DNA of 64,000 nt from Pseudomonas marincola (GCF_900116605.1 NZ_FPBC01000003.1:186001-250000), one strand, 5' to 3'; positions 34,683 to 47,719 are shown, counted from the stretch's first letter. Made by a program: numbers and translations. The notes: generated from the sequence alone by a model not told the origin.

Positions 34683-36839
34683 ATGAGCGGAGTGAAGATG
34701 AAAAAAAATAACCGGTCTGCCAAACGGAATCTGCGAATGAATAAGCCACTAACCCGTCTAGGCGTGTCTCTGCTCGCCGCACTGGTATCGCCAGTGCTGC
34801 TTGCAGCAGACCTCCAGAATCTCGACGTTGCATCGCTTCCGGGCGGTCGTGTTGAACTCAAGTTGCAGTTTGACGAACCTGTTGCCGCTCCGCGTGGCTA
34901 CACCATCGAACAGCCTGCGCGTATCGCGCTCGACTTGCCGGGTGTTAGCAACAAGCTCGGCAGCAAGAATCGTGAGCTGGGTGTGGGTAATGCGCGCAGC
35001 GTGACCGTGGTTGAGGCCAATGACCGCACGCGCATGATCATCAACCTGACCAACTTGGCGCCTTATAGCACCCGTGTTGAAGGCAACAACATGTATGTGT
35101 TGATTGGTGAGGGTGCCGGCACTGCGGCAGCGCCAGTTGCTCGCGCGGCTGCAACCCCTGCTGCGCCGGTTGTGACCTCACAGCCGCGGGTCTCGGCTCC
35201 GAAGGTGTACGGTGCAGCGACTCGTTCGATCCGCAATATCGATTTCCAGCGTGGCGATCAGGGTGAAGGCAACGTAGTCATCACCTTGTCCGATCCGTCT
35301 GTGAGCCCGGATATTCAGGAGCAGGGCGGCAAGATTCGCCTGAACTTCGCCAAGACTCAGTTGGCTGAGTCCTTGCGCGTGCGTCTCGACGTTAAAGACT
35401 TCGCCACCCCGGTGCAGTTTGTTAACTCGAGCGGCAGCGGTGATTCCACGACCGTGGTCATTGAGCCGACCGGCTTTTACGATTACCTCGCCTACCAGAC
35501 GGATAATAAGCTGACCATCAGCGTTAAGCCGTTGACTCAGGCTGATCAGGAAAAGCGCAAAGAAGATCGTTTCGCTTACAGCGGCGAGAAGCTTTCGCTT
35601 AACTTCCAGGATATCGACGTGCGTTCGGTGCTGCAGCTGATTGCGGACTTCACCGACCTCAACTTGGTTGCCAGCGACACGGTTGCCGGCAACATCACCC
35701 TGCGCTTGCAGAATGTGCCCTGGGATCAGGCGCTGGATCTGGTGCTGAAAACCAAAGGTCTGGACAAGCGTAAAGTCGGTAACGTACTGCTGGTTGCGCC
35801 AGCCGATGAAATTGCGGCGCGCGAGCGTCAGGAATTGGAGTCGCAGAAGCAAATCGCCGAACTGGCGCCGCTGCGTCGCGAGCTGATTCAGGTCAACTAC
35901 GCCAAAGCTTCAGACATGGCCAAGCTGTTCCAGTCGGTCACCAGCGCCGATGGCTCTGTTGATGAGCGTGGCTCGATCACTGTCGATGACCGTACCAACA
36001 GCATCATCGCTTACCAGACTCAAACGCGTCTGGACGAACTGCGCCGTATCGTGACTCAGCTCGACGTGGCCGTGCGTCAGGTAATGATCGAGGCACGTAT
36101 CGTTGAAGCGAGCGTCGATTACGACAAGTCGCTGGGCGTACGTTGGGGCGGTGCCAAGGTTATTGGCGGCGGTAAATGGAACATTTACGGTAACGACGAC
36201 CAAGGCGATGAGGCGGGTAATACCGGTGATGACGTGGGTCTGAACGTACCGTTCGTGGATCTGGGCGTTGCCAACCGTACAGCGGGTCTGGGTATCGGTT
36301 TCATCACTGACAACACCATTCTTGACCTTGAGCTGACCGCCATGGAGAAGACCGGTAACGGTGAAGTGGTTTCCCAGCCCAAGGTTGTGACCTCGGATAA
36401 AGAAACGGCGCGCATCCTCAAGGGTTCGGAGATTCCGTATCAGCAAGCCAGCTCCAGCGGTGCAACCACTACTCAGTTCGTGGAAGCTGCTCTGTCGCTT
36501 GAAGTGACGCCGCAAATCACCCCGGACAACCGCATCATCATGGAAGTTAAAGTGAACAAGGACGAGGCCGACTTTGCCAACCAGGTAAACGGCACACCGA
36601 CGATTCGCAAGAACGAAGTGGTTGCCAAGGTACTGGTGTCGGATGGCGAAACCATCGTGATCGGTGGTGTGTTCTCCAACACTCAACGTAAAGCTGTCGA
36701 GAAAGTGCCATTCCTCGGTGACGTGCCTTATGTTGGCCGTTTGTTCCGTCGGGATATCGTGCAGGACTCGAAGTCTGAGTTGCTGATTTTCCTGACCCCG
36801 CGCATCATGAACACTCAAGCAGTTGCGGTGGGCCGTTGA
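34683..36839 (+). CDS. pilQ: Type IV pilus secretin PilQ
   Basis: PilQ forms the outer-membrane channel through which the pilus passes. The 718-residue protein has a signal peptide ending LLAADLQ and two AMIN domains that bind peptidoglycan (about residues 45-130 and 175-265). The N0/N1 domains (SLNFQDIDVRSVLQLIAD) and the C-terminal secretin core follow, with ITPDNRIIMEVKV and ETIVIGGVFSNTQ and the final LLIFLTPRIM. AAGGAG lies nine bases before the ATG at 34683; another ATG at 34698 also has GGAG, so the exact start is uncertain by five codons. Confidence 0.95.
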   Translation: MSGVKMKKNNRSAKRNLRMNKPLTRLGVSLLAALVSPVLLAADLQNLDVASLPGGRVELKLQFDEPVAAPRGYTIEQPARIALDLPGVSNKLGSKNRELGVGNARSVTVVEANDRTRMIINLTNLAPYSTRVEGNNMYVLIGEGAGTAAAPVARAAATPAAPVVTSQPRVSAPKVYGAATRSIRNIDFQRGDQGEGNVVITLSDPSVSPDIQEQGGKIRLNFAKTQLAESLRVRLDVKDFATPVQFVNSSGSGDSTTVVIEPTGFYDYLAYQTDNKLTISVKPLTQADQEKRKEDRFAYSGEKLSLNFQDIDVRSVLQLIADFTDLNLVASDTVAGNITLRLQNVPWDQALDLVLKTKGLDKRKVGNVLLVAPADEIAARERQELESQKQIAELAPLRRELIQVNYAKASDMAKLFQSVTSADGSVDERGSITVDDRTNSIIAYQTQTRLDELRRIVTQLDVAVRQVMIEARIVEASVDYDKSLGVRWGGAKVIGGGKWNIYGNDDQGDEAGNTGDDVGLNVPFVDLGVANRTAGLGIGFITDNTILDLELTAMEKTGNGEVVSQPKVVTSDKETARILKGSEIPYQQASSSGATTTQFVEAALSLEVTPQITPDNRIIMEVKVNKDEADFANQVNGTPTIRKNEVVAKVLVSDGETIVIGGVFSNTQRKAVEKVPFLGDVPYVGRLFRRDIVQDSKSELLIFLTPRIMNTQAVAVGR

Positions 36840-36843
36840 GTAA

Positions 36844-37362
36844 GTGCGAAATCTGATACTTGTTGGCCCGATGGGAGCTGGTAAAAGCACCATCGGGCGT
36901 TTGCTGGCTAAAGAGTTACGACTGCCCTTTAAAGACTCCGACAAGGAGATCGAGCAACGTACCGGTGCCAATATTCCCTGGATCTTTGATGTTGAAGGTG
37001 AGCAGGGTTTCCGCGAGCGCGAATCGGCAGTCATTGCCGATTTGTGCGTTGAGGATGGCGTGGTGCTTGCCACCGGGGGCGGGGCGGTGATGCGTGATGA
37101 GAACCGCAAGGCGCTCTATAACGGCGGCCGTGTGGTTTATCTGCATGCCTCGGTTGAGCAGCAAATTGCGCGGACTGCGCGTGATCGTAACCGTCCGCTG
37201 TTGCGTACGCCGGACCCAGGCAAAGTATTGCGCGATTTACTCGCCCTGCGCGACCCGCTGTACCGTGAAATTGCCGATGTGATCATCGAAACTGACGAAC
37301 GTCCGCCGCGCCTGGTGGTGCAGGAGATTCTTGAGCGCCTCGAGGCTTTATCGCCGCGTTAA
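36844..37362 (+). CDS. aroK: Shikimate kinase AroK (GTG start)
   Basis: AroK phosphorylates shikimate at O3 in the aromatic amino acid pathway. The 172-residue NMP-kinase-like protein has the P-loop GPMGAGKST (residues 8-16), the shikimate-binding acidic and Arg residues ([18 protein letters not shown]), the GGGAV strand-loop and the LID region with [10 protein letters not shown]. It starts with GTG five bases after pilQ, so it is read as part of the pil operon. aroB, the next pathway gene, follows after 151 bases. Confidence 0.96.
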   Translation: MRNLILVGPMGAGKSTIGRLLAKELRLPFKDSDKEIEQRTGANIPWIFDVEGEQGFRERESAVIADLCVEDGVVLATGGGAVMRDENRKALYNGGRVVYLHASVEQQIARTARDRNRPLLRTPDPGKVLRDLLALRDPLYREIADVIIETDERPPRLVVQEILERLEALSPR

Positions 37363-37406
37363 GCGCCAGTCAGTTGATCGCAGCACCCTGAACTGCTGTT
37401 TTTAGC

Positions 37407-37475
37407 AAAAAAGCCCTGCTCAATTCGCCTGCATTGTGAGAAAACATGCGCGCTAAATTGAACAGGGCATTTTTG
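37407..37475 (+). terminator. Terminator-like inverted repeat between aroK and aroB
   Basis: GCCCTGCTCAATT at 37413-37425 pairs with AATTGAACAGGGC at 37456-37468 with one mismatch, flanked by AAAAAA on the left and ATTTTTG on the right. The 30-base loop is long, so termination may be partial and aroB could still be reached. Confidence 0.5.
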
Positions 37476-37513
37476 TGGCAGTACACTAGGGGCCTTTTCC
37501 ATCCGGGGGCTTT

Positions 37514-38617
37514 ATGCAAACACTTCAGGTCGATCTCGGTGAGCGTACTTATCCGATTTATATAGGTTCAGGCCTGATGGCGCGGGCAGAGTTGCTCGCA
37601 GCGCATATTGTCGGACGGCAAGTCGCCATCGTTACCAACGAGACAGTCGCGCCGCTTTATCTGCAGGCGCTCAAGCAGTCTCTGGCCGGCTATTCGGTCA
37701 CCGAAGTAATCTTGCCGGATGGCGAAGCCTTTAAAAACTGGGAAACCCTGCAGTTAATCTTTGATGGCCTGCTCGGTGCCCGACATGACCGCCGCACCAC
37801 CGTCATTGCCTTGGGCGGCGGTGTTATTGGCGACATGGCAGGCTTTGCGGCTGCCTGTTACCAACGCGGGGTCAATTTCATTCAGGTGCCAACCACCTTG
37901 CTGTCGCAGGTTGACTCGTCGGTTGGTGGCAAGACCGGTATCAATCATCCGCTGGGCAAGAACATGGTCGGGGCCTTTTATCAGCCTCAGGCCGTGCTGA
38001 TCGATACCCAGAGCCTGACAACGCTGCCCGCGCGTGAACTGTCCGCCGGCTTGGCTGAAGTCATCAAGTATGGCCTGATCTGCGATGAGCCATTTTTGAC
38101 CTGGCTCGAAGAAAACATGCAGGCCTTGTTAAGCCTTGATCAGCAGGCGCTGACCACTGCAATTGAGCGCTCTTGCGCGGCCAAGGCGCGTATAGTGGCG
38201 GCTGATGAACGTGAGAACGGCGTGCGTGCAGCGCTCAACCTCGGCCACACCTTTGGCCATGCCATCGAGACCGAGCAGGGCTATGGCGTTTGGCTGCATG
38301 GTGAAGCGGTTGCTGCCGGTACGGCGATGGCGTTGGAAATGTCCCATCGCCTCGGTTGGATTACAGAAGCTGAGCGAAATCGTGGGATTCGTCTGCTTAT
38401 CGCTGCGAATTTGCCAGTTGTTCCACCAAAAGACATGACGCCCGAGCACTTTTTGCAGCATATGGCTGTCGATAAGAAGGTGCTCGATGGCCAGTTACGT
38501 TTGGTTTTATTGCGTGATCTTGGGGATGCGCTGGTCACGAGTGAATTTGCGCATGAAATTTTGCATGCCACGCTTGGCGCGGACTACCTTGCGCTAGTCA
38601 ATCAGCTTGAGAATTAA
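37514..38617 (+). CDS. aroB: 3-dehydroquinate synthase AroB
   Basis: AroB cyclises DAHP to 3-dehydroquinate using NAD and a metal ion. The 367-residue protein shows the NAD-binding [13 protein letters not shown] (about residues 98-110) and the substrate and metal segments [21 protein letters not shown] and [11 protein letters not shown]. The length is typical. It is followed ten bases after its stop by the SPOR-domain gene, as in other pseudomonads and in the enteric aroKB-damX order. Confidence 0.97.
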   Translation: MQTLQVDLGERTYPIYIGSGLMARAELLAAHIVGRQVAIVTNETVAPLYLQALKQSLAGYSVTEVILPDGEAFKNWETLQLIFDGLLGARHDRRTTVIALGGGVIGDMAGFAAACYQRGVNFIQVPTTLLSQVDSSVGGKTGINHPLGKNMVGAFYQPQAVLIDTQSLTTLPARELSAGLAEVIKYGLICDEPFLTWLEENMQALLSLDQQALTTAIERSCAAKARIVAADERENGVRAALNLGHTFGHAIETEQGYGVWLHGEAVAAGTAMALEMSHRLGWITEAERNRGIRLLIAANLPVVPPKDMTPEHFLQHMAVDKKVLDGQLRLVLLRDLGDALVTSEFAHEILHATLGADYLALVNQLEN

Positions 38618-38627
38618 TGAGAACACC

Positions 38628-40181
38628 ATGACCAGTCTGCATGCCGACGAGGGCTTCCTCGATCACTACCATTTCAGTCACGACCCGTTTGCGGCTCGCG
38701 TACCGGGTTTCAAATTTTTCCCGGCGCAGCGCAAGCCTGTCTTGGGCCAACTGCACCATCTCGCACGCTACAGCCAGCTGTTATTAGTTGTAAGCGGGCC
38801 GGAAGGCAGCGGCAAAACCCTGCTGCGTCAGGCGCTCGTTGCCAGCACCAACAAGCAGTCGGTGCTCAGCGTTGTGGTCAGCGCGCAAGACAAGGCTGAG
38901 AAAGCCAGCGTCATGCAGCAGGTTGCTCAGGGGCTGCAAATCCAGCAAAGCGATCTTGACGGCATTCTCGCGCAAGTAGGCCAACTGGGTGTCGCTGGCC
39001 AGGAAGTCTACATTCTGGTCGATGATGCGCAGCGTCTTGGTGAGGCCGATCTGGCCAGCTTGCTGACGATGGCGGCGGGCAACAGTGACGGGCGCCCGCA
39101 CGTATTCCTGTTTGCTGAGGCGGATGTCATGCCGCGTCTGGAGCGTCTCGCCGATGGTGAGGAGTGCTACCACGTTATCGAGTTGCAGCCTTACGAAGAA
39201 GAAGAGGTGCATGAGTACCTGACTCAGCGGGTTGAAGGCGCCGGGCGTGATCTCGACGTGTTCACCGAAGCGCAGCTGGCCACTATCTACGAGCAGTCGC
39301 AAGGCTGGCCGGGGTTGGTCAATCAGGTCGCCAAGGATGTGTTGATCGAAGCACAGTTGGCGCACAAAAAAGCAGCCAAAGTCTCTTCAGCAGGTTTCAA
39401 ATTGCCTAAAAAACATATGTTGGCCCTCGGCGTCGTCGCAGTAGGTGTACTTGCTGCCTGGATGTTGCAGGATCGTTCTCCGGCTGAAGCGCCAGTAGCC
39501 ACTGAGGTCGAAATTCCTTTGGGGCAGGCCGCCAAGCCTGAGGTTGCGCAAGGTGATGCCGCTGGCGGTGCACCGGCGATCGAATTCGCAGGCTCCGGCC
39601 AGGCCATGCCTTCGCCATTGGCGGGTGATGCGCAGCCGGTCATTCGTGAACCGCTGGCTTCTGCCGCGGGCAGCAGCGATGCCGAAGACGGTGATATGGC
39701 CAAAGAGGAGCCGCAAGGTAACCTGTTGGTCGATACCCGTGTGCCGACGCCGGTTGAAGCGCCGGCCCCTGCGCCGACTCCAACTCCAGCGCCGACTCCA
39801 GCACCTGCTCCGGCTAAGCCAGCGGCCCCGGCGCCTGCACCAGTCGCCAAAACCCCGGCAGCGCCAGCCGCCGCTCCGGCAGCAGCCCCGGCAGCCAGCG
39901 GTTGGTATGCGGCGCAGTCCGGTGCGCGCTATACCTTGCAAGTGCTGGGCACCAGTGTTGAAAGTAATGCTCAGGCCATGGTTAATCAGTACGGCTCCGA
40001 GTATCACTACTTCAAGAAGCTGCACGATGGTAAGCCGCTGTATGTGGTGACTTATGGCAGCTTTGCGACACACGAAGCGGCCAAGGCGGCGTTGAGTGGC
40101 CTGCCAGCCAAGATCCAGGCAGGAAAGCCGTGGCCACGGACGATGGCGAGCATCAAGTTCGAGATCTCCAAGGCACGCTAA
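38628..40181 (+). CDS. DamX-like AAA/SPOR-domain membrane protein
   Basis: Predicted cell-division-associated protein of 517 residues. The cytosolic half is a GspA/ExeA-type AAA ATPase with Walker A GPEGSGKT (about residues 58-65) and Walker B YILVDDAQRL. A membrane helix lies near residues 262-278 (MLALGVVAVGVLAAWML). A long Ala/Pro-rich periplasmic linker has PAPTPTPAPTPAP repeats, and a C-terminal SPOR domain (about residues 432-510) should bind septal peptidoglycan. I use the ATG at 38628 rather than the TTG at 38607, which overlaps aroB. Confidence 0.88.
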   Translation: MTSLHADEGFLDHYHFSHDPFAARVPGFKFFPAQRKPVLGQLHHLARYSQLLLVVSGPEGSGKTLLRQALVASTNKQSVLSVVVSAQDKAEKASVMQQVAQGLQIQQSDLDGILAQVGQLGVAGQEVYILVDDAQRLGEADLASLLTMAAGNSDGRPHVFLFAEADVMPRLERLADGEECYHVIELQPYEEEEVHEYLTQRVEGAGRDLDVFTEAQLATIYEQSQGWPGLVNQVAKDVLIEAQLAHKKAAKVSSAGFKLPKKHMLALGVVAVGVLAAWMLQDRSPAEAPVATEVEIPLGQAAKPEVAQGDAAGGAPAIEFAGSGQAMPSPLAGDAQPVIREPLASAAGSSDAEDGDMAKEEPQGNLLVDTRVPTPVEAPAPAPTPTPAPTPAPAPAKPAAPAPAPVAKTPAAPAAAPAAAPAASGWYAAQSGARYTLQVLGTSVESNAQAMVNQYGSEYHYFKKLHDGKPLYVVTYGSFATHEAAKAALSGLPAKIQAGKPWPRTMASIKFEISKAR

Positions 40182-40279
40182 TCGCCGGGCGTGAGTTGCG
40201 CGAATAAAAGTGACTGGCGGGTCTTTAACACGGCCCGCTAGTCTAATCGTTCGTTTTCGCGACATAAATTTGCATGCCC

Positions 40280-40301
40280 TCGTCACTAAAATTTGTGACG
40301 A
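40280..40301. promoter_or_regulatory. Inverted repeat upstream of gltB
   Basis: TCGTCAC at 40280-40286 and GTGACGA at 40295-40301 form a perfect inverted repeat with an eight-base A/T spacer, about 125 bases before the gltB start. The spacing of the half-sites resembles a dimer-binding operator. A second, smaller repeat (ACAGGG and CCCTGT) lies near 40347-40364. Confidence 0.35.
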
Positions 40302-40426
40302 CCTAGGTGGATATGTACAATAACCTCCCTTTTGCCTGCCCATAACAGGGGTCTGACCCTGTGTGTATGGTAAGTTATTGAATTAAAAGAAATTGCCTTG
40401 AGATAGGCAGCCTGGTGAGAGTCCCT

Positions 40427-43400
40427 ATGAAAGCAGGTTTGTACCGTCCTGATGAGTTCAAGGATAACTGCGGCTTCGGCCTGATCGCCCATATGGAAGG
40501 CGAGGCTAGCCATCACCTGTTGCAGACAGCCATTGAAGCGCTTACCTGCATGACCCACCGCGGTGGGATCAATGCCGACGGTAAGACCGGTGACGGTTGC
40601 GGCCTGTTGATGCAGAAGCCTGATACCTTCTTGCGCGCTATCGCCCAAGAGCAATTCGCTGTCGAGCTGCCCAAGCAATATGCTGTCGGCATGGTGTTCC
40701 TCAATCAGGATCCCGTGAAGGCACAGGCTGCTCGCGACAATATGAATCACGAGATCGAAGCAGCTGGCCTGCAGGTGATCGGCTGGCGCGTCGTGCCAAT
40801 CGATACCAGCGTATTGGGCAAGCTGGCGCTTGAGCGTCTGCCGCAGATCGAGCAGGTGTTCATCGGCGGTGGCGAACTCAGCGATCAGGATTTCGCCATC
40901 AAGCTGTTCTGCGCCCGCCGCCGTTCCTCGGTGAGCAACGCCGCAGACACCGAACATTACATTTGCAGCTTCTCGCACAAGACCATTATTTATAAAGGTC
41001 TGATGATGCCGGCTGACTTGCAGCAGTTTTATCCGGACCTCGGCGACGAGCGTCTGCAGACTGCTATCTGTGTGTTCCACCAGCGCTTCTCGACCAACAC
41101 CCTGCCGAAGTGGCCGCTGGCTCAGCCATTCCGCTTCCTTGCGCACAACGGTGAAATCAACACCATCACCGGTAACCGTAACTGGGCGCAGGCGCGTCGC
41201 ACCAAGTTCGCCAACGGCCTGATCCCTAATCTGGACGAACTCGGCCCGCTGGTTAACCGCGTGGGTTCCGACTCTTCCAGCATGGACAACATGCTCGAGC
41301 TGATGGTCACCGGTGGTATCGACCTGTTCCGTGGCGTGCGGATGATCATTCCGCCAGCGTGGCAGAACGTCGAAACCATGGATGCCGATCTTCGCGCATT
41401 CTACGAATACAACTCCATGCACATGGAGCCTTGGGATGGTCCGGCCGGTGTGGTTCTCACCGATGGCCGTTACGCGGTGTGCCTGCTCGACCGTAATGGT
41501 CTGCGCCCGGCGCGTTGGGTCACCACCAAGAATGGTTACATCACCCTGGCGTCGGAAATCGGCGTATGGGACTACCAGCCAGAAGACGTTGTTGCCAAAG
41601 GCCGCGTTGGGCCAGGTCAGGTTCTGGCCGTCGATACCGAAACCGGTCAGGTGCTCAACGCCGAAGACATCGACAACCGTCTGAAGTCGCGTCACCCCTA
41701 TAAGCAGTGGCTGCGCAAGAGCGGCAAGCGCATCCGTGCCACCATGGATGACCACGACCATGGTTCTGACTTCTATGACGCCGCGCGTCTGAAGCAGTTC
41801 ATGAAGATGTATCAGGTCACCTTTGAAGAGCGTGATCAGGTCCTGCGTCCGCTCGGTGAGCAGGGTCAGGAAGCGGTCGGCTCGATGGGCGACGACACGC
41901 CGATGGCCGTGCTGTCGCAGCGCGTGCGTTCGCCGTATGACTACTTCCGTCAGCAGTTCGCGCAGGTGACCAACCCGCCGATCGACCCGCTGCGCGAAGC
42001 GATCGTCATGTCGCTGGAAATCTGCCTGGGCGCTGAGCGTAATATTTTCGAAGAGTCGCCGGAACACGCCACTCGCGTAATCCTCAGCTCGCCGGTGATC
42101 TCGCCGGCCAAGTGGCGCGCCCTGATGAACCTGGACACTCCCGGGTTCGAGCGCTTCCACATCGACATGAACTACGACGAAAGCGTCGGCCTCGAAGCTG
42201 CTGTGCGCAACATGGCCGATCAGGCTGAAGAAGCTGTGCGCGGCGGCAAAGTATTGCTGGTGCTGAGCGACCGTAATATCGAGCCGGGCAAATTGCCGGC
42301 GCACGCCTCGCTGGTTGTGGGCGCCGTGCACCACCGCCTGACCGAGAAAGGCCTGCGTTGCGATTGTAACATTCTGGTCGAAACCGCCACCGCGCGTGAC
42401 CCGCATCACTACGCTGTGTTGCTGGGTTTCGGCGCCTCTGCGGTTTATCCGTTCCTGGCTTACGAAGTGCTGGGCGACCTGATTCGCACCGGCGAGGTTC
42501 TGGGCGATCTTTACGAGGTGTTCAAACACTACCGTAAAGGCATCTCCAAAGGCCTGTTGAAGATCCTCTCGAAGATGGGTATCTCGACCGTTGCCTCGTA
42601 CCGCGGTGCGCAGTTGTTTGAAGCTGTCGGCCTGTCTGACGAAGTGGTTGATGTCAGTTTCCGTGGCGTTGCCAGCCGGATTCAGGGCGCGCGTTTCGTC
42701 GATATCGAAGCCGAGCAGAAGTTGCTGGCTGCCGAGGCCTGGAACAACCGCAAGCCGATCCAGCAGGGCGGTTTGCTGAAGTTTGTTTACGGCGGCGAAT
42801 ACCACGCTTACAACCCGGACGTGGTCAACACGTTGCAGGTTGCCGTGCAGCAAGGCAGCTACGAGAAGTACAAGGAATACAGCGCACTGGTCGACACGCG
42901 TCCAGTGGCGATGATCCGCGATCTGCTCAAGCTCAAGCTGGCCGACAAGCCGCTGAGCATGGATCAGATTGAACCGCTGGAATCGATCTTCAAGCGCTTC
43001 GACTCGGCGGGTATCTCGCTGGGTGCCTTGTCGCCAGAAGCTCACGAAGCCATTGCCGAAGCGATGAACCGTTTGGGTTCGCGCTCCAACTCCGGCGAAG
43101 GTGGTGAAGATCCGGCGCGTTACGGCACCATCCGCAGCTCGAAAATCAAGCAGGTTGCGACGGGTCGTTTCGGTGTTACGCCGGAGTATCTGGTCAACGC
43201 CGAAGTGCTGCAGATCAAGGTTGCCCAAGGCGCCAAGCCGGGTGAAGGCGGCCAGTTGCCGGGCGGTAAGGTCAACGGCCTGATCGCACGTCTGCGTTAC
43301 GCCGTGCCTGGCGTTACCTTGATTTCGCCGCCGCCGCACCATGACATCTACTCGATTGAAGACCTGGCGCAGCTGATTTACGACCTCAAGCAGGTCAACC

Positions 43401-44875
43401 CGACTGCACTGGTTTCGGTCAAGCTGGTTGCCGAGGCGGGCGTGGGTACAATCGCCGCCGGTGTGGCCAAGGCCTACGCCGACCTGATCACTATCTCCGG
43501 CTACGATGGCGGCACCGGTGCATCACCGCTGACCTCGATCAAGTATGCGGGCGCTCCGTGGGAGCTGGGTCTGGCGGAAACGCACCAGACCCTGCGCGGT
43601 AACGACCTGCGCGGCAAAGTCCGGGTACAGACCGATGGTGGCCTGAAAACCGGTCTTGATGTGGTCAAGGCAGCAATCCTCGGTGCTGAAAGCTTCGGCT
43701 TCGGTACGGCGCCAATGATCGCGCTGGGTTGTAAGTACCTGCGTATTTGCCACCTGAACAACTGCGCGACCGGTGTTGCCACCCAGAACGACAAGCTGCG
43801 CAAGGATCACTTCATCGGCACCGTTGAAATGGTCATGAACTTCTTCACCTACGTGGCAGAAGAGACGCGCGAGTGGCTGGCCAAGCTGGGCGTACCAAGC
43901 CTTGAAGCATTGATCGGGCGTACTGACTTGCTCGAAATGCTGCCGGGCGAGACTGCCAAGCAAGGCAACCTCGATTTGGCTCCGCTGCTTGGCAGTGACC
44001 ACATTCCGGCCGACAAGCCGCAGTTCTGCCTGGTTGATCGCAATCCGCCATTCGACGAAGGCCTGTTGGCCGAGAAGATGGTCGAGATGGCCAAACCAGC
44101 GATTGCTGGTGCAACGGGTGCAGAGTTCGACATGGACATCTGCAACTGCGACCGTTCGATTGGTGCGCGTGTCTCCGGCGAAATCGCCCGCACGCATGGC
44201 AATCAGGGCATGGCCAAGGCTCCGATCACGTTCCGCTTCAAAGGCACTGCCGGTCAGAGCTTTGGTGTGTGGAACGCCGGTGGCCTGAACCTGTACCTGC
44301 AAGGTGATGCCAACGACTACGTCGGCAAAGGCATGACCGGTGGCAAGCTGGTTATCACGCCGCCAGAAGGCAGCCCGTTCGCCACGCAAGACAGCGCCAT
44401 TATCGGCAACACCTGTCTGTACGGTGCAACCGGCGGTAAGTTGTTTGCAGCAGGCACCGCCGGCGAGCGTTTTGCCGTGCGTAACTCTGGCGCGCACACC
44501 GTTGTTGAAGGCACGGGCGACCATTGCTGTGAATACATGACAGGCGGCTTTGTCTGCGTACTGGGTAAAACCGGCTACAACTTCGGTTCGGGCATGACTG
44601 GCGGTTTCGCCTACGTGCTGGACCTGGACAACAGCTTCTATGACCGGGTTAACCACGAACTGGTAGAAATCCAGCGCATCAACAGTGAAGCGATGGAAGC
44701 CTACCGCAGCCACCTGCAAGGTGTGCTGAGCGAGTACGTCAAAGAGACTTCCAGCGCCTGGGGTAATAACCTGCTGGAAAATCTGGATGACTACGTGCGC
44801 AAGTTCTGGCTGGTCAAGCCTAAGGCGGCAAGCCTCAAGTCGTTGCTCACCAGCACGCTGGCCAACCCGCAATAA
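40427..44875 (+). CDS. gltB: Glutamate synthase (NADPH) large subunit GltB
   Basis: GltB transfers the amide of glutamine to 2-oxoglutarate to make glutamate. The 1482-residue protein starts with a short propeptide before the catalytic cysteine of NCGFG (Cys15). The class II glutaminase domain (to about 430), the central domain, the FMN-binding TIM barrel (about 800-1200, with [12 protein letters not shown] and the Fe-S cysteines CxxxxC in [16 protein letters not shown]) and the C-terminal GXGXG beta-helix domain follow. I take the ATG at 40427, the family start, over a GTG at 40415. gltD follows. Confidence 0.97.
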   Translation: MKAGLYRPDEFKDNCGFGLIAHMEGEASHHLLQTAIEALTCMTHRGGINADGKTGDGCGLLMQKPDTFLRAIAQEQFAVELPKQYAVGMVFLNQDPVKAQAARDNMNHEIEAAGLQVIGWRVVPIDTSVLGKLALERLPQIEQVFIGGGELSDQDFAIKLFCARRRSSVSNAADTEHYICSFSHKTIIYKGLMMPADLQQFYPDLGDERLQTAICVFHQRFSTNTLPKWPLAQPFRFLAHNGEINTITGNRNWAQARRTKFANGLIPNLDELGPLVNRVGSDSSSMDNMLELMVTGGIDLFRGVRMIIPPAWQNVETMDADLRAFYEYNSMHMEPWDGPAGVVLTDGRYAVCLLDRNGLRPARWVTTKNGYITLASEIGVWDYQPEDVVAKGRVGPGQVLAVDTETGQVLNAEDIDNRLKSRHPYKQWLRKSGKRIRATMDDHDHGSDFYDAARLKQFMKMYQVTFEERDQVLRPLGEQGQEAVGSMGDDTPMAVLSQRVRSPYDYFRQQFAQVTNPPIDPLREAIVMSLEICLGAERNIFEESPEHATRVILSSPVISPAKWRALMNLDTPGFERFHIDMNYDESVGLEAAVRNMADQAEEAVRGGKVLLVLSDRNIEPGKLPAHASLVVGAVHHRLTEKGLRCDCNILVETATARDPHHYAVLLGFGASAVYPFLAYEVLGDLIRTGEVLGDLYEVFKHYRKGISKGLLKILSKMGISTVASYRGAQLFEAVGLSDEVVDVSFRGVASRIQGARFVDIEAEQKLLAAEAWNNRKPIQQGGLLKFVYGGEYHAYNPDVVNTLQVAVQQGSYEKYKEYSALVDTRPVAMIRDLLKLKLADKPLSMDQIEPLESIFKRFDSAGISLGALSPEAHEAIAEAMNRLGSRSNSGEGGEDPARYGTIRSSKIKQVATGRFGVTPEYLVNAEVLQIKVAQGAKPGEGGQLPGGKVNGLIARLRYAVPGVTLISPPPHHDIYSIEDLAQLIYDLKQVNPTALVSVKLVAEAGVGTIAAGVAKAYADLITISGYDGGTGASPLTSIKYAGAPWELGLAETHQTLRGNDLRGKVRVQTDGGLKTGLDVVKAAILGAESFGFGTAPMIALGCKYLRICHLNNCATGVATQNDKLRKDHFIGTVEMVMNFFTYVAEETREWLAKLGVPSLEALIGRTDLLEMLPGETAKQGNLDLAPLLGSDHIPADKPQFCLVDRNPPFDEGLLAEKMVEMAKPAIAGATGAEFDMDICNCDRSIGARVSGEIARTHGNQGMAKAPITFRFKGTAGQSFGVWNAGGLNLYLQGDANDYVGKGMTGGKLVITPPEGSPFATQDSAIIGNTCLYGATGGKLFAAGTAGERFAVRNSGAHTVVEGTGDHCCEYMTGGFVCVLGKTGYNFGSGMTGGFAYVLDLDNSFYDRVNHELVEIQRINSEAMEAYRSHLQGVLSEYVKETSSAWGNNLLENLDDYVRKFWLVKPKAASLKSLLTSTLANPQ

Positions 44876-44890
44876 AACAGCTTCAGGCGA

Positions 44891-44912
44891 CAATCCCCGT
44901 GCGCGGGGATTG
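44891..44912 (+). repeat. Perfect hairpin between gltB and gltD
   Basis: CAATCCCCG at 44891-44899 pairs exactly with CGGGGATTG at 44904-44912 around a four-base loop, 15 bases after the gltB stop. There is no T-run. It probably limits read-through or stabilises the gltB part of the message. Confidence 0.5.
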
Positions 44913-44960
44913 CACGCTACCCGTGATTGTCTTGCTGCGTGATGCCCTGAGTGCGCGTAG

Positions 44961-46397
<1,437 letters not shown>

Positions 46398-46438
46398 GCC
46401 TGCGCGACAATTTGTAACGCGGCAAATCGTCACGATAG

Positions 46439-46470
46439 ACAAAAGGCACGGCACTCGCCGTGCCTTTTGT
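46439..46470 (+). terminator. Rho-independent terminator of gltBD
   Basis: ACAAAAGGCACGGC at 46439-46452 pairs perfectly with GCCGTGCCTTTTGT at 46457-46470 around loop ACTC, ending in a short T-run, 41 bases after the gltD stop. Confidence 0.9.
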
Positions 46471-46588
46471 ATTGGGGTCTGCGAAAATGCGCGCAGATCT
46501 TTCTCGTGCCGGCGACTGCAAGGATGCAGTGAGTGTGACGCCGCAGGATGCGAAGCCGAAACCCAATGACTGATAGAGAACTGTGCAC

Positions 46589-47656
46589 ATGACTGCCTTG
46601 AAGAATGACCGCTTCCTCCGCGCCCTGCTTAAGCAGCCTGTAGACGTGACGCCGGTATGGATGATGCGTCAGGCCGGTCGCTATTTGCCGGAGTACCGCG
46701 CGAGCCGCGCCAAGGCAGGCGACTTCATGAGCCTGATGATGAACCCGGAATTCGCCTGCGAGGTTACCTTGCAGCCGCTGGACCGTTATCCACAGCTGGA
46801 CGCGGCCATTCTGTTCTCCGACATTCTGACCATCCCGCACGCGATGGGTCAGGGCCTGTACTTTGAAACGGGCGAAGGTCCGCGCTTCAAGAAGGTCATC
46901 AGCACCACCGCCGATGTTGAAGCCCTGCAAGTGACAGATCCGGAGAAAGACCTCGGCTATGTAATGGACGCAGTGCGTACCATTCGCCGCGAGTTGAATG
47001 GTCGTGTGCCGCTGATTGGTTTCTCGGGCAGCCCCTGGACGCTGGCGACTTACATGGTTGAAGGCGGCTCATCGAAAGATTTTCGCAAGATCAAGGCGAT
47101 GCTTTACGACAACCCGGAAGCCATGCACGGCCTGCTCGACAAGCTGGCGCAGTCGGTTACCGCCTACCTCAATGGGCAGATTCTGGCAGGCGCGCAAGCT
47201 GTGCAGATCTTCGATACCTGGGGCGGCAACCTGTCGTCCGCGGCGTATCAGGAGTTCTCGCTGGCGTACATGCAGAAGATCGTCAACGGCCTGATCCGTG
47301 AGCATGAAGGCCGTAAGATTCCGGTGATTCTGTTCACCAAAAACGGTGGCCTGTGGCTGGAGTCGATCGCCGCAACCGGCGCTGACGCACTGGGCCTGGA
47401 CTGGAGCTGCGACATTGGCGAGGCGCGCAAGCGTGTCGGCGCTCAGGTTGCACTGCAGGGCAACATGGACCCAACCGTGCTGTACGCCAAGCCAGAAGCC
47501 ATTCGCAAGGAGGTTGCACGCATTCTGGCGAGCTACGGCAACGGCAGCGGCCACGTGTTCAACCTTGGCCACGGCATCACCCCGGAAGTCGATCCAGCCC
47601 ACGCTGGCGCATTCCTGGAAGCCGTACACGAGTTGTCTGCGCAGTATCACCAGTAA
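46589..47656 (+). CDS. hemE: Uroporphyrinogen decarboxylase HemE
   Basis: HemE removes four carboxyl groups from uroporphyrinogen III to give coproporphyrinogen III in haem synthesis. The 355-residue TIM-barrel enzyme has the N-terminal signature [16 protein letters not shown] (about residues 22-37), the catalytic-site Asp in [10 protein letters not shown], the [16 protein letters not shown] block and the C-terminal [14 protein letters not shown] start at the ATG at 46589; a GTG two codons earlier is also possible. Convergent with the hydrolase gene, with a shared hairpin. Confidence 0.97.
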   Translation: MTALKNDRFLRALLKQPVDVTPVWMMRQAGRYLPEYRASRAKAGDFMSLMMNPEFACEVTLQPLDRYPQLDAAILFSDILTIPHAMGQGLYFETGEGPRFKKVISTTADVEALQVTDPEKDLGYVMDAVRTIRRELNGRVPLIGFSGSPWTLATYMVEGGSSKDFRKIKAMLYDNPEAMHGLLDKLAQSVTAYLNGQILAGAQAVQIFDTWGGNLSSAAYQEFSLAYMQKIVNGLIREHEGRKIPVILFTKNGGLWLESIAATGADALGLDWSCDIGEARKRVGAQVALQGNMDPTVLYAKPEAIRKEVARILASYGNGSGHVFNLGHGITPEVDPAHAGAFLEAVHELSAQYHQ

Positions 47657-47661
47657 ACAAA

Positions 47662-47697
47662 AATGCGCGATGCGGTTGTAGAACCGCATCGCGCATT
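47662..47697 (-). terminator. Sixteen-base-pair perfect hairpin between hemE and the hydrolase gene
   Basis: Bases 47662-47677 are exactly complementary to 47682-47697 with a four-base loop. On minus the stem is followed by TTTGTTT, so it is a strong terminator for the hydrolase gene. On plus it lies five bases after hemE and can stop or protect that message. Confidence 0.85.
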
Positions 47698-47719
47698 AGC
47701 GTTCTGCATCTTTCAGGCG

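Noticed and set aside
40286..43342. Open frame of 1018 codons on minus opposite gltB
   Set aside because: It lies wholly antisense to a certain gltB gene; the product is His/Gln/Arg-rich without recognisable domains, a usual shadow of G/C-rich codon use.
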